Positions 1 to 8,765 of a stretch of DNA of 49,364 bases are shown piece after piece. The stretch spans positions 1 through 49,364 of the forward strand of contig SPJS01000104.1 of assembly GCA_006844705.1 (NCBI GenBank), written 5' to 3'. The notes beneath the pieces are model-generated. The model searched no databases. It saw only the letters and a program-made list of their open reading frames with translations, and was not told where the DNA came from. The translations under genes and the position numbers were made by a program. This stretch comes from Methylococcaceae bacterium. Lineage in GTDB: Bacteria > Pseudomonadota > Gammaproteobacteria > Methylococcales > Methylomonadaceae. How positions within the stretch are numbered: position 1 is the first letter of the stretch; every line of letters begins with the position of its first letter.

Positions 1-933
1 GTTGCCTCTGACGCCAGACGATTCATACTGTCCAGTCGCCATCAGTATGATGTGATCATTGCCGATTTATTTCATCCGTCGCGGGATGGCGCTGGTTCAC
101 TTTATACCAGTGAACACTTTGCTGCGATCAAAAAAAGATTAGCGCCTGACGGCCTGTTTTGCCAATGGCTGCCATTATTTCAAATGGACCTGAATACCTT
201 TAAGTTAATCGCCCGATCATTCCTGGAACAATTTCCTTATGTTCAAGTTCACTTACCCCATTTCAGCCTAAGACAGCCAATTATAGGCCTGATCGGTTCC
301 AACCAACCCCTACGCTACGCTGATGACTGGCTGTTGAACCGGGTGCATTACCGTCCTTTACAACGGCAACTTGTATCCTTGCGCCTTAATTCCGATCTGG
401 CGTTGTTTGGCAGTTTCATTAGCGACGGCAATGGACTTGACGAATTTGTCGGCCCCGGTGAACTAAACACCGATGACCGCCCTTTGGTAACCTACCGCGC
501 ACCAGAATTTGCCTACCAGCAACGCCAGGGTCATGACCAGCGATTACTCACGCTGATAGACGCGTTAGGTCCAACTCCAAACACCATTATAGACATATCC
601 CAATCTAATCAATCAGAACAATTCGCCAATCGCCTGGCCGCCTATTGGCTTGCCCGTAACGCGTATTTAAAGGCCGGTCTGGGCGTCTCGCCTTCCAACG
701 ATGTCTCGACCATGCTAAACCAGATCAGGGAGCCATTGTTGAATGTCATCCGTATCAGCGATGAGTTCACGCCCGCCTATGTACCATTGTTGTCGATGGC
801 GGAGGCGTTAGCTGAATATGACAATACTGCCGCTCGCCGGTTATTAATGGATATCAAACTGGCTGCCCCAAACCGCAACGAAGCCTCTCAACTGTATCGG
901 CAGTTGTTTATCGACCAGGAGAACCGACCATGA
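1..933 (+). CDS. Spermidine synthase-like protein, 3' part (N-terminus outside window)
   Basis: The reading frame is open from base 1 and runs to a TGA at 931-933, so the gene begins left of the window. The GTG at 52 is an internal Val codon and not the start. The visible part opens with DARRF, then YDVIIADLF and LYTSEHF, which match the aminopropyltransferase fold of the spermidine synthase family just after the S-adenosyl-methionine-like binding core. Family members bind decarboxylated SAM and transfer aminopropyl groups. The roughly 200 residues after this core are not strongly recognisable and resemble the C-terminal extensions of large, sometimes membrane-fused, spermidine-synthase-like proteins. 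The exact substrate cannot be inferred. The stop overlaps the next gene's start (ATGA), which suggests translational coupling. Confidence 0.7.
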   Translation, partial: VASDARRFILSSRHQYDVIIADLFHPSRDGAGSLYTSEHFAAIKKRLAPDGLFCQWLPLFQMDLNTFKLIARSFLEQFPYVQVHLPHFSLRQPIIGLIGSNQPLRYADDWLLNRVHYRPLQRQLVSLRLNSDLALFGSFISDGNGLDEFVGPGELNTDDRPLVTYRAPEFAYQQRQGHDQRLLTLIDALGPTPNTIIDISQSNQSEQFANRLAAYWLARNAYLKAGLGVSPSNDVSTMLNQIREPLLNVIRISDEFTPAYVPLLSMAEALAEYDNTAARRLLMDIKLAAPNRNEASQLYRQLFIDQENRP

Positions 934-1580
934 CCAGCCCACAGGACATCCAGGCTGAAATACGACATTCCATCGTCCCGATTTTTACGACCCCTATCGC
1001 TAATTTTCGCTGGCCGCACATGGCGCAGCTAAACGATGAACTGTGCCGGGAAATTCTATTGCAGGAGCAACAAAGCCAAGGGATCATCAGAAGTAATGTC
1101 GGGGGATGGCACTCCTCAACTGATTTTTTCACTAGCGATCTGCCCTGTGTTAAGGCACTGAAATCACGGATCCATGGTTTTATAACCGAGATGTTTTCTG
1201 CATTTGACGCTTCCAAAGAAGATCCGGCGATTGCCAACCTGCAATTGGAGGGATGGGCAAATATTCTTCGCCATGGCCAGTACCACAGTCTGCACAGCCA
1301 TCCCAATGCTTTCTGGTCTGGTGTTTATTACATTACTGGAAATCCTCCTCCAGAGCATGAAAATTCATTCAGCGGCAAGCTGGAACTGGTGGATCCGCGC
1401 CCCGGAGCAAGCGTGGTCTATTCCGAGCGAACCAATCTGTACGGACGTTTTTTAGTTAACCCGGTACCGGGCCAAATGCTGGTGTTTCCAGGATGGCTGC
1501 AACACCAGGTGCATCCCTATTTCGGCCCCGGCCATCGCATAACCATCGCATTCAACGCCATCCTCGCCAATACAGTTTGA
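930..1580 (+). CDS. Putative 2OG-Fe(II) oxygenase (TIGR02466-like)
   Basis: The 216-residue protein has the layout of the small TIGR02466-type putative 2-oxoglutarate/Fe(II) oxygenases. An iron-ligand region HSHPNAFWSGVYYI lies near residue 122, a GKLELVDPR strand follows, then a distal histidine in FPGWLQHQVHP, and a C-terminal RITIAFN whose Arg would bind 2-oxoglutarate. Its ATG overlaps the stop of the upstream spermidine-synthase-like gene, so the two are probably co-translated. The substrate is unknown. A second, diverged member of the same family lies just downstream on the opposite strand, with only 16 bases between the two stop codons. The family call rests on motif pattern and length. 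Confidence 0.72.
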   Translation: MTSPQDIQAEIRHSIVPIFTTPIANFRWPHMAQLNDELCREILLQEQQSQGIIRSNVGGWHSSTDFFTSDLPCVKALKSRIHGFITEMFSAFDASKEDPAIANLQLEGWANILRHGQYHSLHSHPNAFWSGVYYITGNPPPEHENSFSGKLELVDPRPGASVVYSERTNLYGRFLVNPVPGQMLVFPGWLQHQVHPYFGPGHRITIAFNAILANTV

Positions 1581-1596
1581 AGGCGGCACCGTTGGC

Positions 1597-2208
1597 TCAT
1601 TGAAATTTGATTTTATAGCCGAGACTGTCCAATTGATCCGGAATTGCATTGAAAGCCAGGGTTATCCTCTGCTCCCCTTCATTGGGAGGCACCCCGTGCA
1701 ACATATAGCTGGGAAACAACACCACATCACCCGCCGCCACATCTGACAATACCCAGGTGTCGCTGTTGAAATGACCTACCGGTACATCATTTCTGAAAAT
1801 GAATTCGCCGCCGCCAGTGGACTTGCGGAACACAGTGTTTGCGGAACTATGCGATCGGGTAATATACACCACCCCTGAAATAAAACTGTTGGCATGGGTG
1901 TGCATGAACTGACTGCCTCCATAATCCAATACGTTTAACCAAAGTTCCTTGATCGTCCATTGTCGTTTCTCAGCAAACAGGAGCTCACCAAAACTGGCCA
2001 CGTGCGGACCGACTTTCTCTTTCAGCTGTTTTAACACCTGATGTTCATCAGCACTGATCATTTGCGTATGTGCAAGTTTGTCAGTTGCGGAGTTTGATGA
2101 CTTTTGCCCTTGCCTAGCTATCGCTGAGATTTGTTCGAGCATCATCGAATCAACAAATGTATCAAGTTTCATCAATGGGGTTGGAAAAAGCCCTATGACC
2201 TTACTCAT
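1597..2208 (-). CDS. Putative 2OG-Fe(II) oxygenase, second paralogue
   Basis: This 203-residue protein has the same architecture as its convergent neighbour: HTHANSFISGVVYI (iron-ligand region, near residue 119), GGGEFIFRN, FPSYMLHGVPP with the distal histidine, and C-terminal QRITLAFNAIP. Both end in an almost identical (I/L)AFNAI stretch, but overall they are clearly diverged, so this is an old paralogy or separate acquisitions rather than a recent duplication. The start ATG is followed by KVIGLFPTPL, typical of the family's first strand. Product and substrate are unknown. Related genes are often found near peptide-modification or capsule genes, but nothing here supports a specific role. 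Confidence 0.72.
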   Translation of the reverse strand: MSKVIGLFPTPLMKLDTFVDSMMLEQISAIARQGQKSSNSATDKLAHTQMISADEHQVLKQLKEKVGPHVASFGELLFAEKRQWTIKELWLNVLDYGGSQFMHTHANSFISGVVYITRSHSSANTVFRKSTGGGEFIFRNDVPVGHFNSDTWVLSDVAAGDVVLFPSYMLHGVPPNEGEQRITLAFNAIPDQLDSLGYKIKFQ

Positions 2209-2436
2209 GAAATTATCCTGGTTAATGAAGAGAAATATTGTGTGGAATTCTTAATTGGACTGCGGGTGCATCTTAACCAGATAGATACGACCAGACAATG
2301 ATTTTTATCGCTCTCATCATCAGAAGCTGGAAAAGTTTGAATTCTTTATCAGTGAGTCCTTACCGTTTCCCCATAAGTCTCAGCTAAATTGAGCTGCCTT
2401 CCCAGGATGGGAGGTGTTTTCACAAACCATGGATAA

Positions 2437-2682
2437 TGCAAGGAAACCGAATGTCGTATTGCAATCTTAGATGAAAACGATAAGCGCATTCTGCCAAGTA
2501 CCCAGATACCTGGGACTGATATAGAGAGCACACATTATCGTATTTCAAGAGGTGCTACCGAGAGTGAAATCTTCTTGGCTTGTGTGATCAGACTGAACCA
2601 CAGTGTGGACAACGAAATCATTGCAGCCATTTCATTATTGAAATGGCTGCACGACACTGCGGTTCAGAATGAATATCCTTGA
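2437..2682 (+). pseudogene. Possible gene remnant, unrecognised
   Basis: The 81-codon frame encodes a protein-like stretch with short segments such as CRIAILDENDKRILPSTQ and IAAISLLKWLHDTA, but it has no ATG, GTG or TTG in its first 50 codons. The frame continues upstream of an in-frame TAA (2434-2436) as MGGVFTNHG, which would fit a gene broken by a nonsense mutation. I do not recognise the family, and the open frame may be chance. Confidence 0.2.
2593..2667. repeat. Nested palindrome downstream of lpxC
   Basis: A perfect 12-bp inverted repeat (GCAGCCATTTCA, loop TTAT, 2623-2650) sits inside an outer pair of 14-bp arms (2593-2606 and 2654-2667) that match at 13 of 14 positions. The structure lies 30-105 bases past the lpxC stop. 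On the minus strand the inner hairpin is not followed by a T-run, so it is not a classical terminator, though it could act as a 3'-end stabiliser. Confidence 0.6.
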
Positions 2683-2697
2683 AGCGTTATCAACACA

Positions 2698-3627
2698 TTA
2701 ATTACTTGCCACAGGAATAGGCGAGTGAGCTGAACGCATAAATGAAATCGGCGCCTCGTCATCATTTTCAAAAGCCACTTTTTCCCATGCCTCGGCATCA
2801 TTAAGCAGTGCCAATAACAGTTTGTTATTTAAGGCATGCCCCGATTTAAATCCTTTAAACTCGCCTATCAGACTATGCCCTAGCAAATAGAGGTCACCAA
2901 TGGCATCCAGAATTTTGTGCTTTACGAATTCATCTGCATAACGCAATCCATCTTCATTCATGACCTTGCTGTCATCAACGACGATTGCATTGTCCAGACT
3001 ACCTCCCAAAGCAAGATTATTGGCGCGCAGAAATTCAATATCTTTCATGAATCCAAAGGTGCGTGCTCGACTGACTTCTTTCACAAAAGTGGTGGATGAA
3101 AAATCCATTTCTGCTGTTTTCAGATGATCAGAAAAAGCAGGATGTTCAAAATCGATGGTAAACGTGACCTTAAATCCATCAAATGGCTCAAAACACGCCC
3201 ACTTATCTCCATCTTCGACACGAACCGGCTTTTTTATCCGGATGTATTCTTTCGGACTGTCCTGCTCTGTCACCCCGGCCGACTGCAACAAAAACACAAA
3301 CGGTCCAGCACTGCCGTCCATAATCGGTACTTCTGCTGCACTCACATCTATGATTGCATTATCAATGCCCAGCCCCGCCAAAGCGGATAACAAGTGTTCA
3401 ACCGTTGCCACCTTCACCCCATTGTCTACCAACGTGGTAGACAACATGGTTTCTCCTACATTTCCCGGGGTTGCCGTTATCATCACTGGATCATCAAGAT
3501 CGACACGACGAAAACGAATGCCAGTGTTTGGTTCGGAAGGACGCAAAGTCAAATACACTTTATCTCCGGAATGCAGGCCTACGCCTGTCGCCCGAATGGT
3601 ATTCTTCAACGTGCGCTGTTTGATCAT
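2698..3627 (-). CDS. lpxC: UDP-3-O-acyl-N-acetylglucosamine deacetylase
   Basis: LpxC is the zinc-dependent cytosolic deacetylase that commits UDP-GlcNAc derivatives to lipid A synthesis. The 309-residue length matches the usual 300-305. The N-terminus ([10 protein letters not shown], then GVGLHSG) is typical. The zinc ligands are present: His78 in TVEHLLSAL, and His237 and Asp241 in the HKILDAIGD stretch. The catalytic His is His264 in KSGHALNN. It is the last gene of the dcw operon, separated from ftsZ by 126 AT-rich bases that could hold its own promoter, as is known in enterics. No strong ribosome binding site is visible before the ATG. Confidence 0.97.
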   Translation of the reverse strand: MIKQRTLKNTIRATGVGLHSGDKVYLTLRPSEPNTGIRFRRVDLDDPVMITATPGNVGETMLSTTLVDNGVKVATVEHLLSALAGLGIDNAIIDVSAAEVPIMDGSAGPFVFLLQSAGVTEQDSPKEYIRIKKPVRVEDGDKWACFEPFDGFKVTFTIDFEHPAFSDHLKTAEMDFSSTTFVKEVSRARTFGFMKDIEFLRANNLALGGSLDNAIVVDDSKVMNEDGLRYADEFVKHKILDAIGDLYLLGHSLIGEFKGFKSGHALNNKLLLALLNDAEAWEKVAFENDDEAPISFMRSAHSPIPVASN

Positions 3628-3753
3628 AAATTCACAACAATTTTCAAATCGGGAATATTAACATATTTTTACATATGCCATTTTCTTAATATAACTGTCA
3701 CTTCGAGAGGATGAAACTGTGTATGTTCCACCGTCCTCCCTTCAGCTTGCTTT

Positions 3754-4908
3754 TTAATCCGCCTGGCGTCTTAAAAAGGCCGGTACATCAAGATAATCCA
3801 GATTTGTATCCTGCTTAGGCTGGGCTCCAAATCGTGTTTCACGCGGATCCGTTCTTTTTTGACGAATCACGGTTGGCTTATCCAGTACATCGTAATTCAT
3901 TTCACCGCTGGCAGCTTTCTGCACCAGTTTAATCGGTGACTGCGCAATGTTCTGCTCACCCATTCCGGTTGCAACGACGGTGACTTTTAATTCATCATCC
4001 ATCTCAGGATTGATGGCTGTACCGATTTTCATGTCCGCATCTTCGGATGCAAATGAATGCATAATACTGCCAATTTCATCAAATTCAGTCAGATCCATTT
4101 CCGAGGCTGTAATGTTCACCAGAATCCCTTTCGCACCCTGCAGATTAATATCTTCCAGTAACGGACAGGCGATGGCTTTTTCAGCCGCTTCTCGCGCCCG
4201 GTTATCCCCTGTAGCAACACCTGTACCCATGATTGCAGTACCCATGTTACTCATCACGGTTTTAACATCTGCAAAATCCACATTAATCAACCCTGGATGG
4301 GTGATCAGTTCGGTAATACCTTGTACTGCGTCTGCCAAGACATCATTAGCTGCCTTGAAAGCATTGGTCAGACTCAGGTTATTACCCAACACCGGCAATA
4401 ATTTCTGGTTAGGAATGATAATGAGTGAATCAACATTCTTTTCCAGCTCTTTGATGCCTGCTTCCGCCACCATTTTTTTCTTGCCGCCTTCAAAGTCGAA
4501 CGGCTTGGTGACCACTGCCACAGTCAATATACCCAGGCTTCTTGCCTCTTCAGCAATGACAGAAATTGCGCCGGTACCGGTACCGCCTCCCATCCCTGCA
4601 GTCAAAAACACCATGTCGGAACCCTCAATTTCTTCCCGAATACGATCCCGGTTTTCTTCTGCTGCTTGCTTACCTACTTCGGGTCTGGTTCCTGCACCCA
4701 ACCCCTTCGTCAATTCAACCCCTAACTGAATTTTTGTTTCAACATCCAGACCACGTAACGCTTGTGCATCAGTATTTGCACACACAAACTCTACCCCGGC
4801 AATTGCACAATCGACCATATGGTTAACTGCGTTACCGCCGCCACCGCCGACGCCGATCACTTTGATTACCGCATTTTCACTGCTCATATCCACCATTTCA
4901 AATTTCAT
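3754..4908 (-). CDS. ftsZ: Cell division GTPase FtsZ
   Basis: FtsZ is the tubulin homologue that assembles into the cytokinetic ring at mid-cell. The protein has 384 residues. The GTP-binding tubulin signature GGGTGTG is at residues 107-113, the T7 synergy loop NVDFAD at 209-214, and a conserved C-terminal peptide (LDVPAFLRRQ), which binds FtsA and ZipA, ends the protein after a short linker. The gene lies 22 bases after ftsA on the same strand, with an AGGTGAGG-like ribosome binding site before the ATG. Confidence 0.98.
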   Translation of the reverse strand: MKFEMVDMSSENAVIKVIGVGGGGGNAVNHMVDCAIAGVEFVCANTDAQALRGLDVETKIQLGVELTKGLGAGTRPEVGKQAAEENRDRIREEIEGSDMVFLTAGMGGGTGTGAISVIAEEARSLGILTVAVVTKPFDFEGGKKKMVAEAGIKELEKNVDSLIIIPNQKLLPVLGNNLSLTNAFKAANDVLADAVQGITELITHPGLINVDFADVKTVMSNMGTAIMGTGVATGDNRAREAAEKAIACPLLEDINLQGAKGILVNITASEMDLTEFDEIGSIMHSFASEDADMKIGTAINPEMDDELKVTVVATGMGEQNIAQSPIKLVQKAASGEMNYDVLDKPTVIRQKRTDPRETRFGAQPKQDTNLDYLDVPAFLRRQAD

Positions 4909-4930
4909 CTTCTCAACCTCACCTAGACAA

Positions 4931-6157
4931 CTAAAAATTACCCTGAAACCAACTTTTCATTTTTGCGAAAATACCGCCACTTTCATCCCCCAACCCATCT
5001 CCTCGTCCATGATGTTCCTTTCCATACATTAACAATCCCACACCGGTTGAATACACCGGATTTTGCACCACATCCGTCAACCCAGACACCTGCAGCGGAA
5101 AGCCTATCCGTACTGGCATATGGAATATCTCTTCGGCCAGATCCACCAGCCCCTGTACTTTTGAACTGCCACCGGTCAAGACAATGCCGGCTGCAATCAA
5201 TTCTTCAAAACCGCTCCGCCTTAATTCAGCCTGCACCAGCAACATCAATTCTTCATAGCGTGGCTCTATAATTTCTGCCAGATTCTGCGCCGATATTTTT
5301 CGCGGCTGCCTGTCTCCAATACTGGGCACATCAATTACTTCCTGGGCATCAGCCAATTGAGTTAAAGCACACGCATATTGTTTTTTGATTTCTTCAGCGT
5401 TTTTAGTCGGTGTGCGTAACGCTACCGCAATATCATTTGTGACCTGGTCTCCTGCAATCGGAATGACCGCAGTATGCCGAATCGCCCCATCGGAAAAAAT
5501 TGCCAGATCCGTGGTTCCGCCACCGATATCAATCAAGCAAACGCCCAGCTCTTTTTCATCCTCACTCAACACAGAAGTACAAGATGCCAATTGCTCCAGC
5601 ACAATATCTTCCACATCAAGGTCACAGCGCCGGATACATTTAATAATGTTCTGGGCAGCACTGACGCTGCCCGTTACCATATGTACCTTTGCTTCCAGCC
5701 GTATACCCGACATCCCGATGGGTTCTTTAATCCCTTCCTGCTGATCAATCACAAACTCCTGTGGCAAGATGTGCAATATTTTCTGATCGGTCGGAATCGC
5801 AACCGCTCTTGCCGAATCAATCACACGTTCAATATCCTGCTGCGACACCTCCTTATCCTTGATCGCTACAATGCCATGTGAATTCAGGCTTTTAATATGG
5901 CTGCCAGCAATTCCGGCAAACACCGATTTAATTTGGCATCCGGCCATTAATTCTGCCTCTTCGACAGCTCTTTGAATCGACTGAACCGTAGACTCAAGAT
6001 TGACGACCACCCCTTTTTTCAATCCTTTGGAAGGCGCAATACCAATGCCGACCACTTCAATAGCACTATCTACCTTATATTCACCCACTACCGCCGCCAC
6101 TTTTGACGTGCCTATATCCAGCCCCACCAATAAGTTTCTATCTGATTTTTTAGCCAT
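4931..6157 (-). CDS. ftsA: Cell division protein FtsA
   Basis: FtsA is the actin-fold ATPase that tethers FtsZ filaments to the membrane. The 408-residue product begins with GLDIGTSKVAAVVGE (phosphate 1 loop) and carries the second phosphate loop CLIDIGGGTTDLAIF and the adenosine-binding LTGGSSKVQG. The C-terminal KMKSWFQGNF is the expected amphipathic membrane-targeting helix. The start overlaps the end of ftsQ by 8 bases, which suggests translational coupling in the usual ftsQ-ftsA-ftsZ order. Confidence 0.97.
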   Translation of the reverse strand: MAKKSDRNLLVGLDIGTSKVAAVVGEYKVDSAIEVVGIGIAPSKGLKKGVVVNLESTVQSIQRAVEEAELMAGCQIKSVFAGIAGSHIKSLNSHGIVAIKDKEVSQQDIERVIDSARAVAIPTDQKILHILPQEFVIDQQEGIKEPIGMSGIRLEAKVHMVTGSVSAAQNIIKCIRRCDLDVEDIVLEQLASCTSVLSEDEKELGVCLIDIGGGTTDLAIFSDGAIRHTAVIPIAGDQVTNDIAVALRTPTKNAEEIKKQYACALTQLADAQEVIDVPSIGDRQPRKISAQNLAEIIEPRYEELMLLVQAELRRSGFEELIAAGIVLTGGSSKVQGLVDLAEEIFHMPVRIGFPLQVSGLTDVVQNPVYSTGVGLLMYGKEHHGRGDGLGDESGGIFAKMKSWFQGNF

Positions 6158-6956
6158 TATTTATCAGCCTGTTTTCGTTATTCGGCCGCTTTACCACAGC
6201 CTTTGATTTATGTGCAGCCAGCTCAGCCATTTTTTGTTGCCAGTCAATCACTTCAACTCCATTTTTCCATGCGACGGCATATCCATTCGGATAACGCAAA
6301 TCTACGACTCTCATGCGCTGGACAATCTCATCTCCCAACACATCGAGTGTGCTCAAAAAGCGCTGCATTTTTTTTAACTGGTCCTCTCGTCCCAGCAAAA
6401 TTGTCTGGTCATTTTCCAAACGAAGCTGCCAGGCTAATCTGTCATCTACAAAAAGGCCGGATAACACCAGGTTTTCATCCTGCAATGCCAGTTGCAGCCC
6501 TTTCCAGATTTCCAAATATTTTTTCTGCTGCCCTTCGGGGGCATGAATCAATGGCAAATAGTTAAATTCACTCATATTTTCCGGGCTGAACACCTCCCCG
6601 TCGTCATTGATTAATTTCTTGTCACTCCAACGCGCTACAGGGTGTTGTTCCGATACTGCAACTTTAATGGCATCCGGCCAAATCCGTTTGACTGTCACCT
6701 GATCTGACCATGGAAGTCGGCTAACCGCATTGCGCAAGTGCTGTAAATTCACATTAAAAAAACCAAACATCACCTGTTCGTTAATGGCACTGCGTATTTT
6801 TTCCCTGGACATATACTGAAAGACGCCCTCCACTCTGACATAACGGATGGGCATGATGTCTGCTCCCTGTGATTTCACGAAATACATACCTCCGGATACT
6901 GTGGACATCACTGTCAGAATGATAATGGCCGGTTTTAATAACATACTATTCAACAT
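6150..6956 (-). CDS. ftsQ: Cell division protein FtsQ
   Basis: FtsQ is a bitopic inner-membrane protein linking early and late divisome parts through FtsL and FtsB. A transmembrane segment (AIIILTVMSTVSGGMYFV) follows a short cytoplasmic tail. A POTRA domain starts at IRYVRVEGVFQYMSREKI, and the beta domain follows (LRLENDQTILLGRED). I place the start at the ATG at 6956, preceded by GGAG ten bases upstream and overlapping the ddlB stop by 11 bases. A longer frame back to 6995 uses a TTG within ddlB and has no good ribosome site. The resulting protein has 268 residues, close to the family norm. Confidence 0.92.
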   Translation of the reverse strand: MLNSMLLKPAIIILTVMSTVSGGMYFVKSQGADIMPIRYVRVEGVFQYMSREKIRSAINEQVMFGFFNVNLQHLRNAVSRLPWSDQVTVKRIWPDAIKVAVSEQHPVARWSDKKLINDDGEVFSPENMSEFNYLPLIHAPEGQQKKYLEIWKGLQLALQDENLVLSGLFVDDRLAWQLRLENDQTILLGREDQLKKMQRFLSTLDVLGDEIVQRMRVVDLRYPNGYAVAWKNGVEVIDWQQKMAELAAHKSKAVVKRPNNENRLINNG

Positions 6957-7884
6957 TGCAACTCGTCTCCAGAATGCGCCACACCAGTTCATCAAAACTG
7001 ATCCCGACGGCTTTGGCCGCCATCGGCACCAGGCTGTGATCTGTCATCCCCGGTACCGTATTGACCTCGATCAACTGGGCTTCATTTGCATCATCAATGA
7101 ATACATCCACACGCGCCCAACCACTGATTCCGATACCCTCGCATGCGTTCACTGCCAGGGTTTTCAATGTGTTTTCCTGCTCTTCATCCAGCCCACATGG
7201 ACACAGATATTGGGTACTTTCCGCCTGGTATTTCGCATTAAAGTCATAAAACACATGCGGTGTTTCCAGGCCGATCACCGGCAAGGCTTCTCCATCCAGG
7301 ACGGCGACGGTGTATTCTTTCCCCTGCACCCATTGTTCGGCATAGACTTCACACCCGAATGAAGCCGCCAATTGATAGGCCTGTTGCAGCTCCGCCAGGT
7401 CTTCGGCCCTGCTCATCCCCAGACTGGAACCTTCCAGTGCCGGCTTGACGATCACCGGAAAGCCAAGTGTCTCTGCAACCGGCGCCAGTTCTTCTTCATT
7501 TTTTAATACTTGCCAACGCGGGGTTTGTAACCCCATCCCCTGCCAGCATAATTTGGTTTTCAATTTGTCCATGGCGAGCGCAGATGCCAACACATCTGAC
7601 CCTGTCACGGGAATTTTTTTATCCTGCAAAACCCCTTGCAATACCCCATCTTCACCGCCGCGCCCGTGTACGATATTGAATACCCGGTCCACTTGAAGAT
7701 CGGCCAGGCTCGCCGTAAAACTTCCCTGCACATCGACAGCAATTACGTCTATACCCTGACCTTTCAGAGCCTTGAACACTTCTCCGCCGCTCTTCAACGA
7801 AATCTCACGCTCTGCCGCGCTCCCGCCCATTAATACGGCAACTTTTCCGAAGGCATCTGCCGAAGTAATCCTTATTGGCTTCAT
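6946..7884 (-). CDS. ddlB: D-alanine--D-alanine ligase
   Basis: This cytosolic ATP-grasp enzyme joins two D-Ala residues for the MurF reaction. The 312-residue protein has the N-terminal VAVLMGGSAAEREISL, the ATP-grasp region (FPVIVKPALEGSSLGMSR), AEQWVQGKEYTVAVLDG, and a C-terminal metal-binding IEVNTVPGMTDHSLVP. I choose the ATG at 7884, whose first bases overlap the murB stop (ATGA). A TTG 21 bases further upstream is possible but less likely. The chromosomal position between murB and ftsQ supports the ddlB designation. Confidence 0.95.
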   Translation of the reverse strand: MKPIRITSADAFGKVAVLMGGSAAEREISLKSGGEVFKALKGQGIDVIAVDVQGSFTASLADLQVDRVFNIVHGRGGEDGVLQGVLQDKKIPVTGSDVLASALAMDKLKTKLCWQGMGLQTPRWQVLKNEEELAPVAETLGFPVIVKPALEGSSLGMSRAEDLAELQQAYQLAASFGCEVYAEQWVQGKEYTVAVLDGEALPVIGLETPHVFYDFNAKYQAESTQYLCPCGLDEEQENTLKTLAVNACEGIGISGWARVDVFIDDANEAQLIEVNTVPGMTDHSLVPMAAKAVGISFDELVWRILETSCNVE

Positions 7885-8765
7885 CCTTGCGTTCCAACCC
7901 TGCAAACTTCAGTTTCAAGTCGAACCCCATGCTCTTTTTCAACGGATGTCTGGATCAACTCGATCAAGGCTTCAATATCTTTGGAACTTGCATCGCCCTG
8001 GTTTTCAATAAAATTGGCATGTTTTTCCGAGATACATGCGCCACCAATGCGATGCCCTTTGAGACCACAACTTTCAATCAGGCGCGCAGCATAATCACCC
8101 TCGGGGTTTTTAAACACCGAACCGCAGGTAGGTTTGTTTATCGGTTGTGTATCTGCTCTTTTCTCCAACAGGCCTTTGATCTTTTGCAGGCTGTTGGTCG
8201 GGTCACTCGGTTCCAGGTCTAATAGTGCAGACAAAAACCATTCATTCTCAGCCAACCCTTTGAGTGAACGATAGCCAATATCAAATGCCTGCTTGCTTCT
8301 TTCCTTCACATTTCCCTGGCTATCCAACGTTTCCACTGTATCCACAATCGTCCAGGTTTCACCCCCGAAAGCACCGGCATTCATTTTCAATGCACCGCCC
8401 ATGGTTCCGGGAATACCTGCCAGAAACTCTGCACCGGTCAACCCCAGATCGGAACAAAAACGCGCCACATGCGCACAAGGCACACCTGCCTCGACATACA
8501 ACACGGTGCTGTCTATCAAGCGCATTTCTTTGAGCCTTCCTTTAGTGCTGATCACTGTGCCGCGAATACCGCCATCGCGCACCAGCAGGTTACTGCCCAG
8601 GCCCAGCCAGAACAGAGGCTCATCATCCGCGAGTGATTTAACAAAATTGATCAGATCAGACTTATCGGAAGGCAGATACAACCTGTCTGCCGGACCGCCT
8701 ACCCGCCAGCTGGTGTATTTTGCCAACGGCTCATTGCTCAACAATTTACCTTGCATCTCAACCAT
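7881..8765 (-). CDS. murB: UDP-N-acetylenolpyruvoylglucosamine reductase
   Basis: MurB is the FAD-dependent reductase that makes UDP-MurNAc. The 294-residue protein has the type II layout, shorter than the roughly 340-residue enterobacterial type I enzyme. [16 protein letters not shown] starts the FAD domain, [13 protein letters not shown] and [25 protein letters not shown] bind FAD, and [18 protein letters not shown] contains the catalytic Ser. [16 protein letters not shown] is typical of the C-terminus. I prefer the ATG at 8765 (GAGG ten bases upstream, 8-base overlap with murC) over the GTG at 8780. E. coli keeps murB outside its dcw cluster; here it sits between murC and ddlB. Confidence 0.95.
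   Translation of the reverse strand: MVEMQGKLLSNEPLAKYTSWRVGGPADRLYLPSDKSDLINFVKSLADDEPLFWLGLGSNLLVRDGGIRGTVISTKGRLKEMRLIDSTVLYVEAGVPCAHVARFCSDLGLTGAEFLAGIPGTMGGALKMNAGAFGGETWTIVDTVETLDSQGNVKERSKQAFDIGYRSLKGLAENEWFLSALLDLEPSDPTNSLQKIKGLLEKRADTQPINKPTCGSVFKNPEGDYAARLIESCGLKGHRIGGACISEKHANFIENQGDASSKDIEALIELIQTSVEKEHGVRLETEVCRVGTQG

Larger units (their letters stand above)
2209..2697. other. Intergenic region with a decayed plus-strand frame
   Basis: This 489-base gap lies between the second oxygenase gene and the end of lpxC. I see no intact gene. On the plus strand an uninterrupted 81-codon frame runs from 2437 to a TGA at 2680-2682 without a usable early start, and just upstream the same frame is broken by a TAA at 2434. 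It could be the tail of a dead gene. The region also holds the nested palindrome listed separately. Confidence 0.5.

Noticed and set aside
3628..3753. Promoter for lpxC in the ftsZ-lpxC gap
   Set aside because: GTGACA and several AT-rich -10-like hexamers are present, but no pair has convincing spacing.
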